Source: a bacterium (GTDB lineage: Bacteria > Planctomycetota > Planctomycetia > Gemmatales > Gemmataceae). Taken from it: a DNA stretch of 38,241 nucleotides. The stretch spans positions 1-38,241 of the forward strand of contig JAFKFQ010000399.1 in NCBI GenBank assembly GCA_017308215.1. Direction: 5' to 3'. Numbering within the stretch: position 1 is the first letter of the stretch; the number at the start of each line of letters is the position of its first letter. The position numbers and the translations under genes are program-made. Below are positions 26,446 to 34,809 of the stretch, piece after piece. Under the pieces are notes generated by a model, which saw nothing but the letters and a program-made list of their open reading frames with translations, had not been told where the DNA came from and made no database searches.

Positions 26446-26967
26446 TCACCCGCCGCGGTCCGGGTGAGCTTCGCCGTCGGAACCGCCGGGCGGGCCACGG
26501 TCAGGTGCGGCGATAGCTTCGGCCGGGCTCGTGGGCACCCACTCCCGCCGGACGAAGTACGGCCCGCCCAGGGCGTGGTCCTCGTGCGTGTACAGCATGG
26601 TCCACGACAGGTCCGCCGGCGACACCGCGAACTCGGCCCCGCACAGCGACCCGAGCTTGACCACCGGCCCCTCGCACTCGTACCCGCCGAGGGCCGGGCC
26701 GGGCGGCGACACCGAGGTGCCCTCGACGCCCGCCGTGAGCGGCACGACCAGCCACCGGCCGGCGGGCTGCCGGGCGTACTCGAAGTCGGCGCGCCCCCCG
26801 TGCCGCAGCCGCGGCCGCCCGCGGAACGCCCGACCGTACACCGCCCGCCACTGCGCCTCGGCCTCGGCCCGCTCCGCCTCGGCGAGTGGCCGCCACGCCA
26901 CGCCGGCGGAATCCAGGAGTGACCGCAACTCGGCGTCACGCGACAAGTCACGCCCTCGCTGAACCAC
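26446..26967 (-). CDS. hypothetical protein, faint DUF4275-like pattern
   Basis: This 173-aa protein starts at a GTG placed directly after the TAA of the upstream gene, so the two are probably one transcript. The region SWTMLYTHEDHALGGPYF recalls the WTxxxTHE...GPYF pattern I associate with DUF4275, but the rest is not recognisable and the match may be fortuitous. The C-terminal 25 residues are Gly/Pro/Asp-rich and may not be structured. A cytoplasmic location is likely, since no signal or membrane segment is seen. Confidence 0.6.
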   Translation of the reverse strand: MVQRGRDLSRDAELRSLLDSAGVAWRPLAEAERAEAEAQWRAVYGRAFRGRPRLRHGGRADFEYARQPAGRWLVVPLTAGVEGTSVSPPGPALGGYECEGPVVKLGSLCGAEFAVSPADLSWTMLYTHEDHALGGPYFVRREWVPTSPAEAIAAPDRGPPGGSDGEAHPDRGG

Positions 26968-28500
26968 TTATTCCCGCGTCGCGTCGAGCCCGGCCTCCGA
27001 GCGGGCCTTGCGGATGCGGACGAACAACTCCTTGTGTCGCAGCATGAACCGGAGCCTCGGGGCGTCGGAGTAGAACAGCTTGCTCAACTCGTCGAGCCGC
27101 TTCTCCTTCCGCTCCGACAGCGCCGCGTACTGAGCGATCCGCTCGCCGCGATCGAGGCCCGCCCCGTCCGGGTGAATCAGCCGCGACGCCTCCTCGATGG
27201 CCGCCGCCCCCGGCTCGAAGCCGATCGCCCGCAGCGCCTCGGCGTGCCGCGGCCACGCCCCGCCGGACGAGTTGAAGAAGTACTGGCTCAGTCTGCCGTT
27301 GCAGACCTGCCCGTAGACGATCGAACAGTCGGTCAGGGCCCGCACCAACCCCCGCTCGGCGTCCGTCAGCGCCATGCCGGCGGGGGGCTCGACCGCGTAC
27401 GGCATCGGCAGCCCGGCCCACTCCCAAAGGTAGTCGAGCGCTTCGCGGTGGTGCAGGCTCCCGGGGCGGTCGAGGTGCGACTCGGCCAGCCGGGCCGCCG
27501 CGTCCGGGTCCGACGCCGCCAGCGCCCGCAGCGCCGGGCCGAACACGCAGTTCCACGGCCAAGTTTCCGGGCAGGCGAGCGCCTTGTCGAGCAGCGGCCG
27601 TACCACCTCCGGCCGGACGCGGACGCCGCGGCGGTTCAACAGCTCGAGCGCGGCGTGAACCGTGCGGTTGTTCGAAACCGACAGCACCCGCGGCGAGCCC
27701 AGGGCCTCGGCCGCGGCCGGCCCGCCGTGCTCCGCGTAGAACGCGACCGCCCAGAAGGAGAACGGCCTCGAATCGTCGAGGGCGGTCCGCTCGGCCCACT
27801 CGCGCAGCCCTTCGAGGAAAGCGGGCTCGGCCCAGCCCTTCTCGATCGCCAGCTCGACGCCCTGCTGGGTGGCGCCACACTGCTCGGCGAGCTTACCCGA
27901 CACGAACGGCCAATCGTCGGCCCGGCCGAGGGCGGCACGCGCCCGGACGGCCAGGTCACCCACGTGCCAGTCGGGGTGATCGGCCAGGTGCCCGATGCGG
28001 TCGCCCAGGACACGCGACGGGATTGCGGCGAGAAGGCGGGCCACCCGCTCGGCCGGGGCGGAGGCCACCGACTGGGCGTCGTCCCGGGTCCAAGTGGCGC
28101 GGGGGTCTTCCAGCGCGGCGAGGAGCAGTTGCTCGGCCGCGGCGGCGACCTTCTCGAGGCGAATCACGGCGACGTTGACCCGGTGCTTGTGGTGGGAGAG
28201 CAGGTCGTCGATGAGGCGGGGGAATTCCGCCGGCGGGGGCGGCGGGGCCGCCTCGGCTTCGTCCATGACCCGCACGAGTCGCTCGTGCTTCTTTTGCTCG
28301 CGCGCGTGGTAATCCGGGTGCTCGACGAGGTCGCGGGCGAATTGCTTCATGGCGCGTGGTCGACGGCGGGTCCACCTCCAGATGGCCCACGCTGCGGCCA
28401 GGACCCCGGCGGTCGCGGTGGCAATGGCGGCTTCGACCAACAGATCATCCCTCCGTCCGTATCCACCGGTGCGGCGAGAACGCCACCGCCGAAAGAACAT
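26968..28500 (-). CDS. helical-repeat protein with DMP19-like C-terminal domain
   Basis: This 510-aa protein begins at ATG 28500. A hydrophobic segment at about residues 21-42 (LLVEAAIATATAGVLAAAWA) suggests a single N-terminal membrane anchor. Residues 70-340 are helical and repeat-like. The C-terminal part has CNGRLSQYFFNSSGGAWPRH followed by EALRAIGFEPGAAAIEEAS. This fits the DMP19/DUF4375 pattern (a small domain with an N-G-x-x-Q-Y-F-x-N-S-S-G core). Proteins with DMP19 domains include DNA-mimic proteins, but most bacterial relatives are uncharacterised. A shorter start at 28350 (MKQFARDL) would omit the membrane segment. Confidence 0.72.
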   Translation of the reverse strand: MFFRRWRSRRTGGYGRRDDLLVEAAIATATAGVLAAAWAIWRWTRRRPRAMKQFARDLVEHPDYHAREQKKHERLVRVMDEAEAAPPPPPAEFPRLIDDLLSHHKHRVNVAVIRLEKVAAAAEQLLLAALEDPRATWTRDDAQSVASAPAERVARLLAAIPSRVLGDRIGHLADHPDWHVGDLAVRARAALGRADDWPFVSGKLAEQCGATQQGVELAIEKGWAEPAFLEGLREWAERTALDDSRPFSFWAVAFYAEHGGPAAAEALGSPRVLSVSNNRTVHAALELLNRRGVRVRPEVVRPLLDKALACPETWPWNCVFGPALRALAASDPDAAARLAESHLDRPGSLHHREALDYLWEWAGLPMPYAVEPPAGMALTDAERGLVRALTDCSIVYGQVCNGRLSQYFFNSSGGAWPRHAEALRAIGFEPGAAAIEEASRLIHPDGAGLDRGERIAQYAALSERKEKRLDELSKLFYSDAPRLRFMLRHKELFVRIRKARSEAGLDATRE

Positions 28501-28598
28501 GGAAGCTCACCGACCACGGCCGTGTGAACTCCGGGTCACAGACCGCTGTTGAGGCCGCGGTCTGCGGCGGCGCGGGGGTTCGGCCTGGGCGGTACACG

Positions 28599-28647
28599 CG
28601 CCCTCCTCGCCCCGCCGGGTCACTCCTTCGGCGGGGCGAGGAGGGCG
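28599..28647 (-). terminator. hairpin spanning the end of the LolA-like gene
   Basis: Arms 28599-28616 and 28630-28647 are perfectly complementary over 18 bp with a 13-nt loop. The stop codon of the minus-strand gene (28620-28622) lies in the loop, so the last codons are part of the stem. Confidence 0.6.
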
Positions 28648-29393
28648 GGGTCGAGCCGCTCGTAGTGGCGGTGGTCGGCGACCACCACCTCGGCCGCCTT
28701 CTTCCCGGACAGGCGGACCTCCACCCGGGTCGGCCGCCACACCCCGTCCCGCTCGGTGTAGTCGGAGTACAGGGTCTCCCGCGGGACCGCACTCGGGGTC
28801 TGGTCGTCCCGCCGGGCCAGCCGGTGCGTCTGGGCGTCGAACCACAGGGTCATGTTCGGCCACCCGACCCGGACGACTCGCACCCCGACCGCCGCCCGCC
28901 CGGCGACCTCGGCCCGGCCAGCCAACGTCAGCTTCGCCGTCGGGTCGCCCGGGATCGGAGCGACCTCGAACCCCCAGCCCATGGCGAGCGTCTCCTGCCA
29001 CACCAGGATCTCGTCGGCGGTGAGCGGGCGGGCGGGTCGGTCGGCCTCCTGGAGCCACCCCTTCCCGTCCGCGTACACCTCCGTCCGGGTCACCCGCCGC
29101 CCGGCGACCGTCTCGGTCCGCACCCGCCGGGCGGCCGACGGGAACTCGACCCACAGCTCGAACTCGCCCTCCCCGAACGGGCTGGTCGGGCTCCCCGGGT
29201 TGCTGAACGCCCGGGTCGTGTCCCGGGTGTACAGGCAGCGGAGGGTCCGCTGCCGCTCGGCCCCGCCGGTCGCGGCGACGTGCCGCCGGAGCACCTCCCG
29301 GGATTCGGCGGCCGGGTCGGCGGCGCGGCCGGTTACCGGCAGGGCGGCGAGGACATCGGCGGCGAGGATGGCGGCGGCGAGGAGCGGGCGCAT
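28620..29393 (-). CDS. exported LolA-like hypothetical protein
   Basis: This 257-aa protein starts at ATG 29393 with an AGGAGG ribosome-binding site 4 bp upstream, which decides against a longer frame. A signal peptide (MRPLLAAAILAADVLAALPV) precedes REVLRRHVAATGGAERQRTL and a beta-rich body (ELWVEFPSAARRVRTETVAG, MTLWFDAQTHRLARRDDQT). The pattern of a short N-terminal helix followed by an extended sheet resembles LolA-type or outer-membrane lipoprotein-sorting folds. It is a distant structural counterpart of the gene at 16618. Envelope location is likely; substrate unknown. Confidence 0.78.
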   Translation of the reverse strand: MRPLLAAAILAADVLAALPVTGRAADPAAESREVLRRHVAATGGAERQRTLRCLYTRDTTRAFSNPGSPTSPFGEGEFELWVEFPSAARRVRTETVAGRRVTRTEVYADGKGWLQEADRPARPLTADEILVWQETLAMGWGFEVAPIPGDPTAKLTLAGRAEVAGRAAVGVRVVRVGWPNMTLWFDAQTHRLARRDDQTPSAVPRETLYSDYTERDGVWRPTRVEVRLSGKKAAEVVVADHRHYERLDPALLAPPKE

Positions 29394-29537
29394 GGGGCCT
29401 CCTGCCCACGGGGTAGGGGGCTTGCCCATACCCGAGCGGCGAGGCCGGCTCAAGAGGGGCTCCGCCGAGAAGGACGGCAAGAAGACGATCGCCCCGACCG
29501 CGCCGGAAGTGACGAAGAAGCCGTAGCCAACTGGCGG

Positions 29538-29559
29538 GCGGCGGGCTCACGCCCGCCGC
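29538..29559 (-). terminator. hairpin after the TPM-domain gene
   Basis: A 9-bp stem, 29538-29546 with 29551-29559, and a TCAC loop lie 12 bp beyond the stop of the minus-strand TPM gene. No U run is present. Confidence 0.5.
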
Positions 29560-29571
29560 TCGCCGGGGCGG

Positions 29572-30612
29572 TCAGAAGTCCCCGCCGAAGTCCCCGCCCC
29601 CGGCGTCCCCGCCGTCGAACCCGCCGGCGTCGCCCGACCCGCCGCCCCAGTCGCCGGCGCCGGTGTCGCCGAACCCGCCGTCCCCCACGTCGCCCGACCC
29701 GCCGCCTTCACCGGCGTAGGCGTCCGGCCCGCCGCCGAACATCCCGCCGCCGCCGAAGAAGTGGCTGTACAGCCACATCCCGGCCGCCGCCCCGAACAGC
29801 CCGCCGAGCAGGCTCGTGAAGAACCCGCCGCCGCCCGGCCCGCCGGCGCCGGCCGCGCCGCCGCCACCGCCGCTGAACATGCGGATCAGGCCGATCACGA
29901 GCCACACGCCGGCCAGGGCGAACAGCCCCATGCAGATGTAGCCCATCACCGGCGAGGTGGCCGGCGGGTTCTGGTGCCCCGCGCGGTCGTCGCGGGCCTT
30001 GTGGTCGTCGCGGCGGGCGCCGCCCGCCGCCGGCCCCGCGTCCGCCACGCGCGTGTCCTTCAGGTCAGACGCGATGTACTCGACCGCCTTCAGCAGCCCG
30101 GCCGAGCGCGCCTCCTGCTGCTTCGCCTCGTCGCCGGCGTCCTTCGCGTCGTGGAACGCGGTGGCGATGATCTCGCGGACCTTGCGGTCGTCGTCGTCGG
30201 TGAACCCGCGCCGCGCCGTCTCGCGGTCGGCGATCACCGCCACCCCGCCGACCGGCTTGAGCGTGACGAGGACGTACACGCCCTTCGCCCGGTCTTCTTT
30301 GGCCGTCTCGCGCGCCCACTCCAGCATGAACGCCCGCCACCGGGCGGCGTCCTTGCCCGCCGCCTCGGCCGCCGCCTTCTTCGCCGCCGGCGGCTCCTGC
30401 ACCGTGTCCACCGTCACCCGCAGGCCGTGGTGGAAGCTCGTCGTGCGGAACGCCTCCTTCGCCTTGGCGACGCCGGCCGGCGAGAACAGCTTCGCCGTGT
30501 CGAACACGTCGAGCTGGCCGGGCGTCTTGTCCGGCGGCTGGGCGGCGGCGCGGGCGGCCGACAGGCCGAGGGCGCCGGCGAGGAGGGCGAGGGTGGCGAG
30601 CGTGCGCGGCAT
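29572..30612 (-). CDS. TPM-domain (YgcG-like) protein with Gly-rich tail
   Basis: This 346-aa protein has a signal peptide ([20 protein letters not shown], cleavage near AAAQ). A TPM domain follows at about residues 33-180: [39 protein letters not shown] and [15 protein letters not shown] charged linker, one membrane helix ([20 protein letters not shown]) and a glycine-rich C-terminal tail of about 90 residues complete it. TPM proteins have been linked to photosystem II repair in plants, while bacterial members are mostly unassigned. The last 50 residues consist of [18 protein letters not shown] repeats, common in this family. The domain is predicted to face the periplasm. Confidence 0.85.
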   Translation of the reverse strand: MPRTLATLALLAGALGLSAARAAAQPPDKTPGQLDVFDTAKLFSPAGVAKAKEAFRTTSFHHGLRVTVDTVQEPPAAKKAAAEAAGKDAARWRAFMLEWARETAKEDRAKGVYVLVTLKPVGGVAVIADRETARRGFTDDDDRKVREIIATAFHDAKDAGDEAKQQEARSAGLLKAVEYIASDLKDTRVADAGPAAGGARRDDHKARDDRAGHQNPPATSPVMGYICMGLFALAGVWLVIGLIRMFSGGGGGAAGAGGPGGGGFFTSLLGGLFGAAAGMWLYSHFFGGGGMFGGGPDAYAGEGGGSGDVGDGGFGDTGAGDWGGGSGDAGGFDGGDAGGGDFGGDF

Positions 30613-30645
30613 GGCGGGTCTCCGTGGGCGCCCGTATTTTACGCC

Positions 30646-30708
30646 CCACCGGGCGGCGGGGTATCATACCCCTGGCCGGCGAGCGGCCGGCGGGCCGCCG
30701 TCCGGTGG
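30646..30708. repeat. inverted repeat in the divergent promoter region of hslV
   Basis: Arms 30646-30659 and 30695-30708 pair over 14 bp with one wobble position. A small perfect palindrome GGTATCATACC (30660-30670) lies directly inside the left arm. The region separates the divergent TPM and hslV genes, so an operator function is possible, but it may be one more intergenic repeat. Confidence 0.5.
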
Positions 30709-30750
30709 GCGTGTACCGGGTCATTCGCCGCACCCCGAGGAACCTTGCCC

Positions 30751-31284
30751 GTGCCCCGCCTCCGCGCCACCACCATCCTCGCCGTCCGCACCCCCGCCGG
30801 CGCCGCCATCGGCGGCGACGGGCAGGTGACGCTCGGCAACGTCGTCATGAAGAGCGACGCGAAAAAAATCCGCCGGCTGCACGACGGCAAGGTGGTGGCC
30901 GGGTTCGCGGGGGCGGCGGCGGACGCCTTCAGCCTGCTGGAGCGGTTCGAGGCGAAGCTCCGCGACCACCAGGGCTCGGTCCCGCGGGCGGCGGCGGAGC
31001 TGGCGAAGGAGTGGCGCACCGACCGCGTGCTGCGCCGGCTCGAGGCCATGCTGATCGTGCTCGACCGCGACAACCTGCTGCTGCTGAGCGGCACCGGCGA
31101 CGTGATCGCCCCGACCGACGACGTGCTGGCGATCGGCAGCGGCGGCCCCTACGCGCTGGCGGCGGCCCGGGCGCTGACGCGGCACACCGACATGAAGCCG
31201 GCCGAGATCGTCCGCCACGGCCTGGAGATTGCCGGCGACATCTGCATCTACACCAACCGCTCGATCGAAGTGGTCGAGCTGTAA
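30751..31284 (+). CDS. hslV: ATP-dependent protease proteolytic subunit HslV
   Basis: This 177-aa protein is the threonine-protease subunit of the HslUV (ClpQY) complex in the cytoplasm. TTILAVRTP and [20 protein letters not shown] match the family start, with the catalytic Thr at the first T of TTIL. The GTG start (30751) places six residues (MPRLRA) before that Thr, so a short propeptide must be removed; E. coli HslV has only the initiator Met. Other conserved pieces are [20 protein letters not shown] and [22 protein letters not shown] site is 10 bp upstream. hslU follows after an inverted repeat. Confidence 0.95.
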   Translation: MPRLRATTILAVRTPAGAAIGGDGQVTLGNVVMKSDAKKIRRLHDGKVVAGFAGAAADAFSLLERFEAKLRDHQGSVPRAAAELAKEWRTDRVLRRLEAMLIVLDRDNLLLLSGTGDVIAPTDDVLAIGSGGPYALAAARALTRHTDMKPAEIVRHGLEIAGDICIYTNRSIEVVEL

Positions 31285-31295
31285 CAGAAGACGAT

Positions 31296-31373
31296 GGCCG
31301 CAAAAAGGCACAAAAGGCACAAAAAATAACGAGGTCCGTTTTATTTTTGTGCCTTTTGTGCCTTTTTGCGGCC
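31296..31373. repeat. AT-rich perfect 30-bp-arm inverted repeat between hslV and hslU
   Basis: Arms 31296-31325 and 31344-31373 are perfectly complementary around an 18-nt loop. Each arm contains runs of A or T (GCAAAAAGGCACAAAAGGCA), unlike the GC-rich surroundings. It lies 11 bp after hslV and 22 bp before the hslU start, inside what should be one operon. It may attenuate hslU or stabilise upstream mRNA. Confidence 0.85.
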
Positions 31374-31395
31374 GTTCCTGCTTGTGAGACTTCTC

Positions 31396-32751
31396 GTGGC
31401 CGAATCGATGACCCCGCGGCAGATCGTCGGCGAGCTCGACAAGTACATCGTCGGCCAGGCGGCGGCGAAGAAGGCGGTCGCGGTCGCCATCCGCAACCGG
31501 TGGCGGCGGCAGCAGCTCCCGCCCGACCTGCGCACCAACGTCACCCCCAAGAACATCATCCTCATCGGCCCCACCGGCGTCGGGAAGACCGAGATCGCCC
31601 GCCGCCTGGCGCAGCTCGTCGGCGCGCCGTTCATCAAGATCGAGGCCACGAAGTTCACCGAGGTCGGGTACGTCGGCCGCGACGTGGAGAGCATCGTCCG
31701 CGACCTGACCGAGGCCGGCATCGGGCTGGTCAAGCAGGAGATGCGCGTCGAGGTCGTCGAGAAGGCGAAGGACAAGGTGACCGACCGGCTCCTCGACCTG
31801 CTCGTGCCGCCGCCGAAGCCGAGCGGGCCGTGGGAGCCGGACCAGGAGCGCGAGGACGAGGAGAAGCGGAAGCGCACCCGCGAGAAGTTCCGCGCCAAGC
31901 TGGAGGCCGGCGAGCTCGAAGACCGGCAGGTGGAACTGAGCGTCGAGCAGCGGCACGTCCCGGTCCAGATCTTCTCCAACATGGGGATGGAGAACATGGA
32001 CGTGGACCTGCAGAGCATGTTCGACCGGATCATGCCGAAGGGGAACCAGCCGCGGCAGCTGACGATCCGCGAGGCCCGCAAGGTGCTGACCGAGCTGGAG
32101 ACCGACGCGCTCATCGACCGCGCCACCGTCACCGAGCGGGCGATCGACCGGGTGGAGAACCACGGGATCGTGTTCCTCGACGAGATCGACAAGGTGTGCG
32201 GCCCGGAGTCGGGCGGCGGGCGCGGGCCGGACGTGTCGCGCCAGGGCGTGCAGCGCGACCTGCTCCCGGTCGTCGAGGGCACGACGGTCAACACCAAGCA
32301 CGGCGCGGTGAAGACCGACCACATCCTGTTCATCGCCGCCGGCGCGTTCCACGCGTCGAAGCCGGCGGACCTGATGCCCGAACTCCAGGGCCGCTTCCCG
32401 ATCCGCGTCGAGCTGACCGACCTGACGCGCGACGACTTCCTCCGCGTGCTCACCGAGCCGAAGCACGCGCTGACGAAGCAGTACGCCGAGCTCCTGCGGA
32501 CGGAGGGCGTGGAGCTGGAGTTCACCCGCGACGGCATCGAGGCGCTGGCGGACACGGCGTTCGAGGTGAACCGCACCGCGCAGAACATCGGCGCCCGCCG
32601 GCTGCACACGATCCTCGAAAAGGTGGTCGAGGAGGTGAGCTACGACGGCCCGGACCTCGCCGAGAAGCGCGTGGTGGTGGACGCGAAGTACGTGAAGGCG
32701 AAGCTCGGCCCGATCGTCGAGCGCGAAGACCTGAGCAAGTTCATCCTGTAG
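31396..32751 (+). CDS. hslU: ATP-dependent protease ATPase subunit HslU
   Basis: This 451-aa AAA+ unfoldase feeds substrates to HslV. Walker A GPTGVGKTE lies at about residues 58-66 and Walker B IVFLDEIDK at about 257-265. The pore-proximal GYVGRDVESIVRDL and the arginine/sensor region NIGARRLHTILEKV are present. The C-terminus EDLSKFIL is the tail that docks into HslV in the family. The I-domain (about 140-230) is charged (EREDEEKRKRTREKF). GTG 31396 gives MAESMTPRQIV, close to the E. coli start MSEMTPREIV; ATG 31408 is the alternative. Neither has a good ribosome-binding site. Confidence 0.95.
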   Translation: MAESMTPRQIVGELDKYIVGQAAAKKAVAVAIRNRWRRQQLPPDLRTNVTPKNIILIGPTGVGKTEIARRLAQLVGAPFIKIEATKFTEVGYVGRDVESIVRDLTEAGIGLVKQEMRVEVVEKAKDKVTDRLLDLLVPPPKPSGPWEPDQEREDEEKRKRTREKFRAKLEAGELEDRQVELSVEQRHVPVQIFSNMGMENMDVDLQSMFDRIMPKGNQPRQLTIREARKVLTELETDALIDRATVTERAIDRVENHGIVFLDEIDKVCGPESGGGRGPDVSRQGVQRDLLPVVEGTTVNTKHGAVKTDHILFIAAGAFHASKPADLMPELQGRFPIRVELTDLTRDDFLRVLTEPKHALTKQYAELLRTEGVELEFTRDGIEALADTAFEVNRTAQNIGARRLHTILEKVVEEVSYDGPDLAEKRVVVDAKYVKAKLGPIVEREDLSKFIL

Positions 32752-32784
32752 CCCGACCGGCAGTCCGATCGCGTTCAGAATTTT

Positions 32785-32863
32785 GACAGGATAACAGGAT
32801 GAACAGGATACCGAACCAAAGCCGGGTCTTGGCTCGGTATCCTGTTCATCCTGTTATCCTGTC
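32785..32863. repeat. perfect 30-bp-arm inverted repeat (same family as 19779-19884)
   Basis: Arms 32785-32814 and 32834-32863 pair perfectly, with a further CCAA/TTGG pairing (32816-32819/32829-32832) inside. About 25 bp of each arm equals the core of the repeat at 19779-19884. It lies between hslU and the YkgJ-like gene and ends 21 bp before the latter's ATG. Confidence 0.85.
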
Positions 32864-32884
32864 CATTCCCTTCGGTTCGATCTG

Positions 32885-33409
32885 ATGACCCCTGCCGTCC
32901 GCCGCGACGTACTCGCCGCCTACGCCGCCGCCGACGCCGCGGTCCGCGCCGCCGGGCCGCGGTGCGACGCCTCCGGCCGCTGCTGCCGGTTCACCGAGTA
33001 CGGGCACACGCTGTTCCTGTCGCACTTCGAGGCCGAACTGCTCCTCGAATCGGCGCCCCCCTACGAGAAGCCCGTCACCCGCGACGGCTGCCCGTTCCAG
33101 GTCGACACCCTCTGCACCGCCCGCGACGCGCGGCCGATCGGCTGCCGCGTCTACTTCTGCGACCCGACGTACCAGGAGACCGGCAACCAGATCACCGAGG
33201 CCGCCGTCGCCGCGCTGAAGGCGGCCGCCGACGCGCACGGCACGGGCTGGCGCTACGCGCCGCTGCACGTCTTCCTGAACGAGGCGGAGCGGCCGGGCGT
33301 GGCGGCGGCGGATACCTTAGACCCCGTTCCCCCCGCCGGGCCGCGGCACCCGCTCCCGGTCGTCTCGGGGACTGGGGGACTGAGGGACCGGGGGACCGAG
33401 GGACACTGA
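32885..33409 (+). CDS. YkgJ-type cysteine-cluster (zinc/iron-chelating) protein
   Basis: This 174-aa protein has seven cysteines in the family spacing: C27, C33, C34 (CDASGRCC), C69, C77, C87 and C92 (GCPFQVDTLC, GCRVYFCDPTY). The YkgJ/CxxCxxCC family is thought to bind a metal ion or cluster; the biochemical role is unknown. No signal or membrane segment is seen. The last ~15 codons (GTGGLRDRGTEGH) are encoded by the GGGACTGAGGGACCG-type repeat at 33376. The native C-terminus may therefore have been altered by repeat insertion. Confidence 0.82.
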   Translation: MTPAVRRDVLAAYAAADAAVRAAGPRCDASGRCCRFTEYGHTLFLSHFEAELLLESAPPYEKPVTRDGCPFQVDTLCTARDARPIGCRVYFCDPTYQETGNQITEAAVAALKAAADAHGTGWRYAPLHVFLNEAERPGVAAADTLDPVPPAGPRHPLPVVSGTGGLRDRGTEGH

Positions 33410-33455
33410 CAGCCGACGGCCCTCCCGTCCCTTTGTCCCACGGTCCCTCAGTCCC
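33376..33455. repeat. GGGACTGAGGGACCG-type inverted repeat
   Basis: Arms 33376-33390 and 33441-33455 are perfectly complementary over 15 bp. Variants of the same motif flank the left arm (GGGACTGGGGGAC, GGGACCGAGGGAC), giving a tandem low-complexity look. The repeat overlaps the 3' end of the YkgJ-like gene and precedes the PQQ-type gene. Confidence 0.7.
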
Positions 33456-33481
33456 ACGGTCCCACCACCGGAGGTCGAACG

Positions 33482-34705
33482 GTGACCCGTTTCCTGCCCG
33501 CCCTCGCCCTCACACTCACACTCGCACCCACACTGCCCGCCGCCGACTGGCCGCAGTTCCTCGGGCCGACGCGTGACAACGCCAGTTCCGAGAAGATCGC
33601 GCCGTGGGCCGGCACGCCGAAGCGGCTGTGGAAGCAGCCGGTGGGCGAGTCGCACGCCTCGCCGGTGGTGGCGAAGGGGCTCGTGTACGCCTTCTACCAG
33701 CCGAAGGGGAAGAACGCCGACGCGCTCGCCGCGTTCGACGCCGCCACCGGCGCGAAGAAGTGGGAGCAGAGCTACGACCGCGCCGAGTTCACCCCGCCGT
33801 TCGGCGCCGGCCCGCGCGGCACGCCGGCGGTCGTGGACGGCAAGGTGTACTCGCTCGGCGGCACCGGCGTGCTGGCGTGCTGGGACGCGGCCGACGGGCG
33901 GGTGGTCTGGAAGGTGGACACGCTGAAGGAGTTCAAGGCGCCGAACCTGACGTTCGGGGTCAGCGGGTCGCCGCTCGTCGCCGGCGGGAAGGTGTACGTG
34001 AACGTCGGGGCGAAGGGCGCCGGCGTGGTCGCGTTCGACGCCGCCACCGGCAAGACGGTGTGGAAGGCGACCGGCGACAAGGCGAGCTACTCGTCGCCGA
34101 TCCTGGTGGACGCCGGCGGCACGAAGCAGGTGGTGTTCCTGACCGCCGCCGGGCTCGCCGGGTTCGACCCGGACACCGGGAAGGAGTTCTGGCGTTACCC
34201 GTTCCGCGACTTCCTGCAGGAGAGCGCCACGACGCCGCTGTTCAAGGACGGCGTGCTGTACGGCAGCTCGGTGACGCTCGGGAGCGTGGCGCTGAAACTC
34301 AACGGCGCGGCCGCACCGGAGAAGAAGTGGGCGGCGAAGGAGCTGAACTGTTACTTCTCGACGCCGGCCGCCGGCCCGCCCGACACGCTGTTCATGCTCA
34401 ACGGCAAGCTGAGCATCAACCCGACGATCGCCCTCCGGGCGGTGGAGGCGGGCACGGGCAAGGTGCTGTGGCAGAAGGAGAACGTCGGCAAGTACCACGC
34501 GGCGCTGGTGACGGGGGCGGACGGGAACGTGCTGATGCTCGACGACACCGGCCACCTGTCGGTGTTCGCCGGCGACCGCACGGCGTTCCGCGAGCTGTGC
34601 CGGGCGCGCGTCTGCGGCGCGACGTGGGCGCACCCAGCGCTGGCCGACGGCCGCGTGTTCGTGCGCGACGAGACCGACCTGATCTGCGTGGCGCTGCGCG
34701 AGTAG
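33482..34705 (+). CDS. PQQ-like beta-propeller repeat protein
   Basis: This 407-aa exported protein has a signal peptide (MTRFLPALALTLTLAPTLPA) followed by DWPQFLGPTRDNASSE, the usual opening of planctomycete outer-membrane-assembly/PQQ-type propellers. Repeats of the form 'AFDAATGKTVWKATGDKASY' and 'GFDPDTGKEFWRYPF' occur through the chain. The start is GTG 33482 with a GGAGG site 7 bp upstream. No catalytic PQQ-dehydrogenase residues can be identified, so a scaffold or binding role is more likely. Location is periplasmic by the signal sequence. Confidence 0.88.
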   Translation: MTRFLPALALTLTLAPTLPAADWPQFLGPTRDNASSEKIAPWAGTPKRLWKQPVGESHASPVVAKGLVYAFYQPKGKNADALAAFDAATGAKKWEQSYDRAEFTPPFGAGPRGTPAVVDGKVYSLGGTGVLACWDAADGRVVWKVDTLKEFKAPNLTFGVSGSPLVAGGKVYVNVGAKGAGVVAFDAATGKTVWKATGDKASYSSPILVDAGGTKQVVFLTAAGLAGFDPDTGKEFWRYPFRDFLQESATTPLFKDGVLYGSSVTLGSVALKLNGAAAPEKKWAAKELNCYFSTPAAGPPDTLFMLNGKLSINPTIALRAVEAGTGKVLWQKENVGKYHAALVTGADGNVLMLDDTGHLSVFAGDRTAFRELCRARVCGATWAHPALADGRVFVRDETDLICVALRE

Positions 34706-34713
34706 TCGACCCC

Positions 34714-34790
34714 GGTACATAGCGGCCGGCTTGCCGGCCGTGCCTCGAGACGTTTCACACGCACGGCCGGCAAGCCGGCCGCTATGTACC
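34714..34790. repeat. perfect 30-bp-arm inverted repeat after the propeller gene
   Basis: Arms 34714-34743 and 34761-34790 are perfectly complementary around a 17-nt loop. Each arm also contains its own internal dyad (GCCGGCTTGCCGGC). It starts 8 bp after the stop codon and is probably both a terminator and a dispersed repeat. Confidence 0.8.
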
Positions 34791-34809
34791 ACTCTTCCCC
34801 GGGTGCCTC

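Noticed and set aside
29394..29526. Short plus-strand frame ending DGKKTIAPTAPEVTKKP
   Set aside because: It has no ribosome-binding site, lies opposite the promoter region of a minus-strand gene, and matches no family I know; possibly a fragment.
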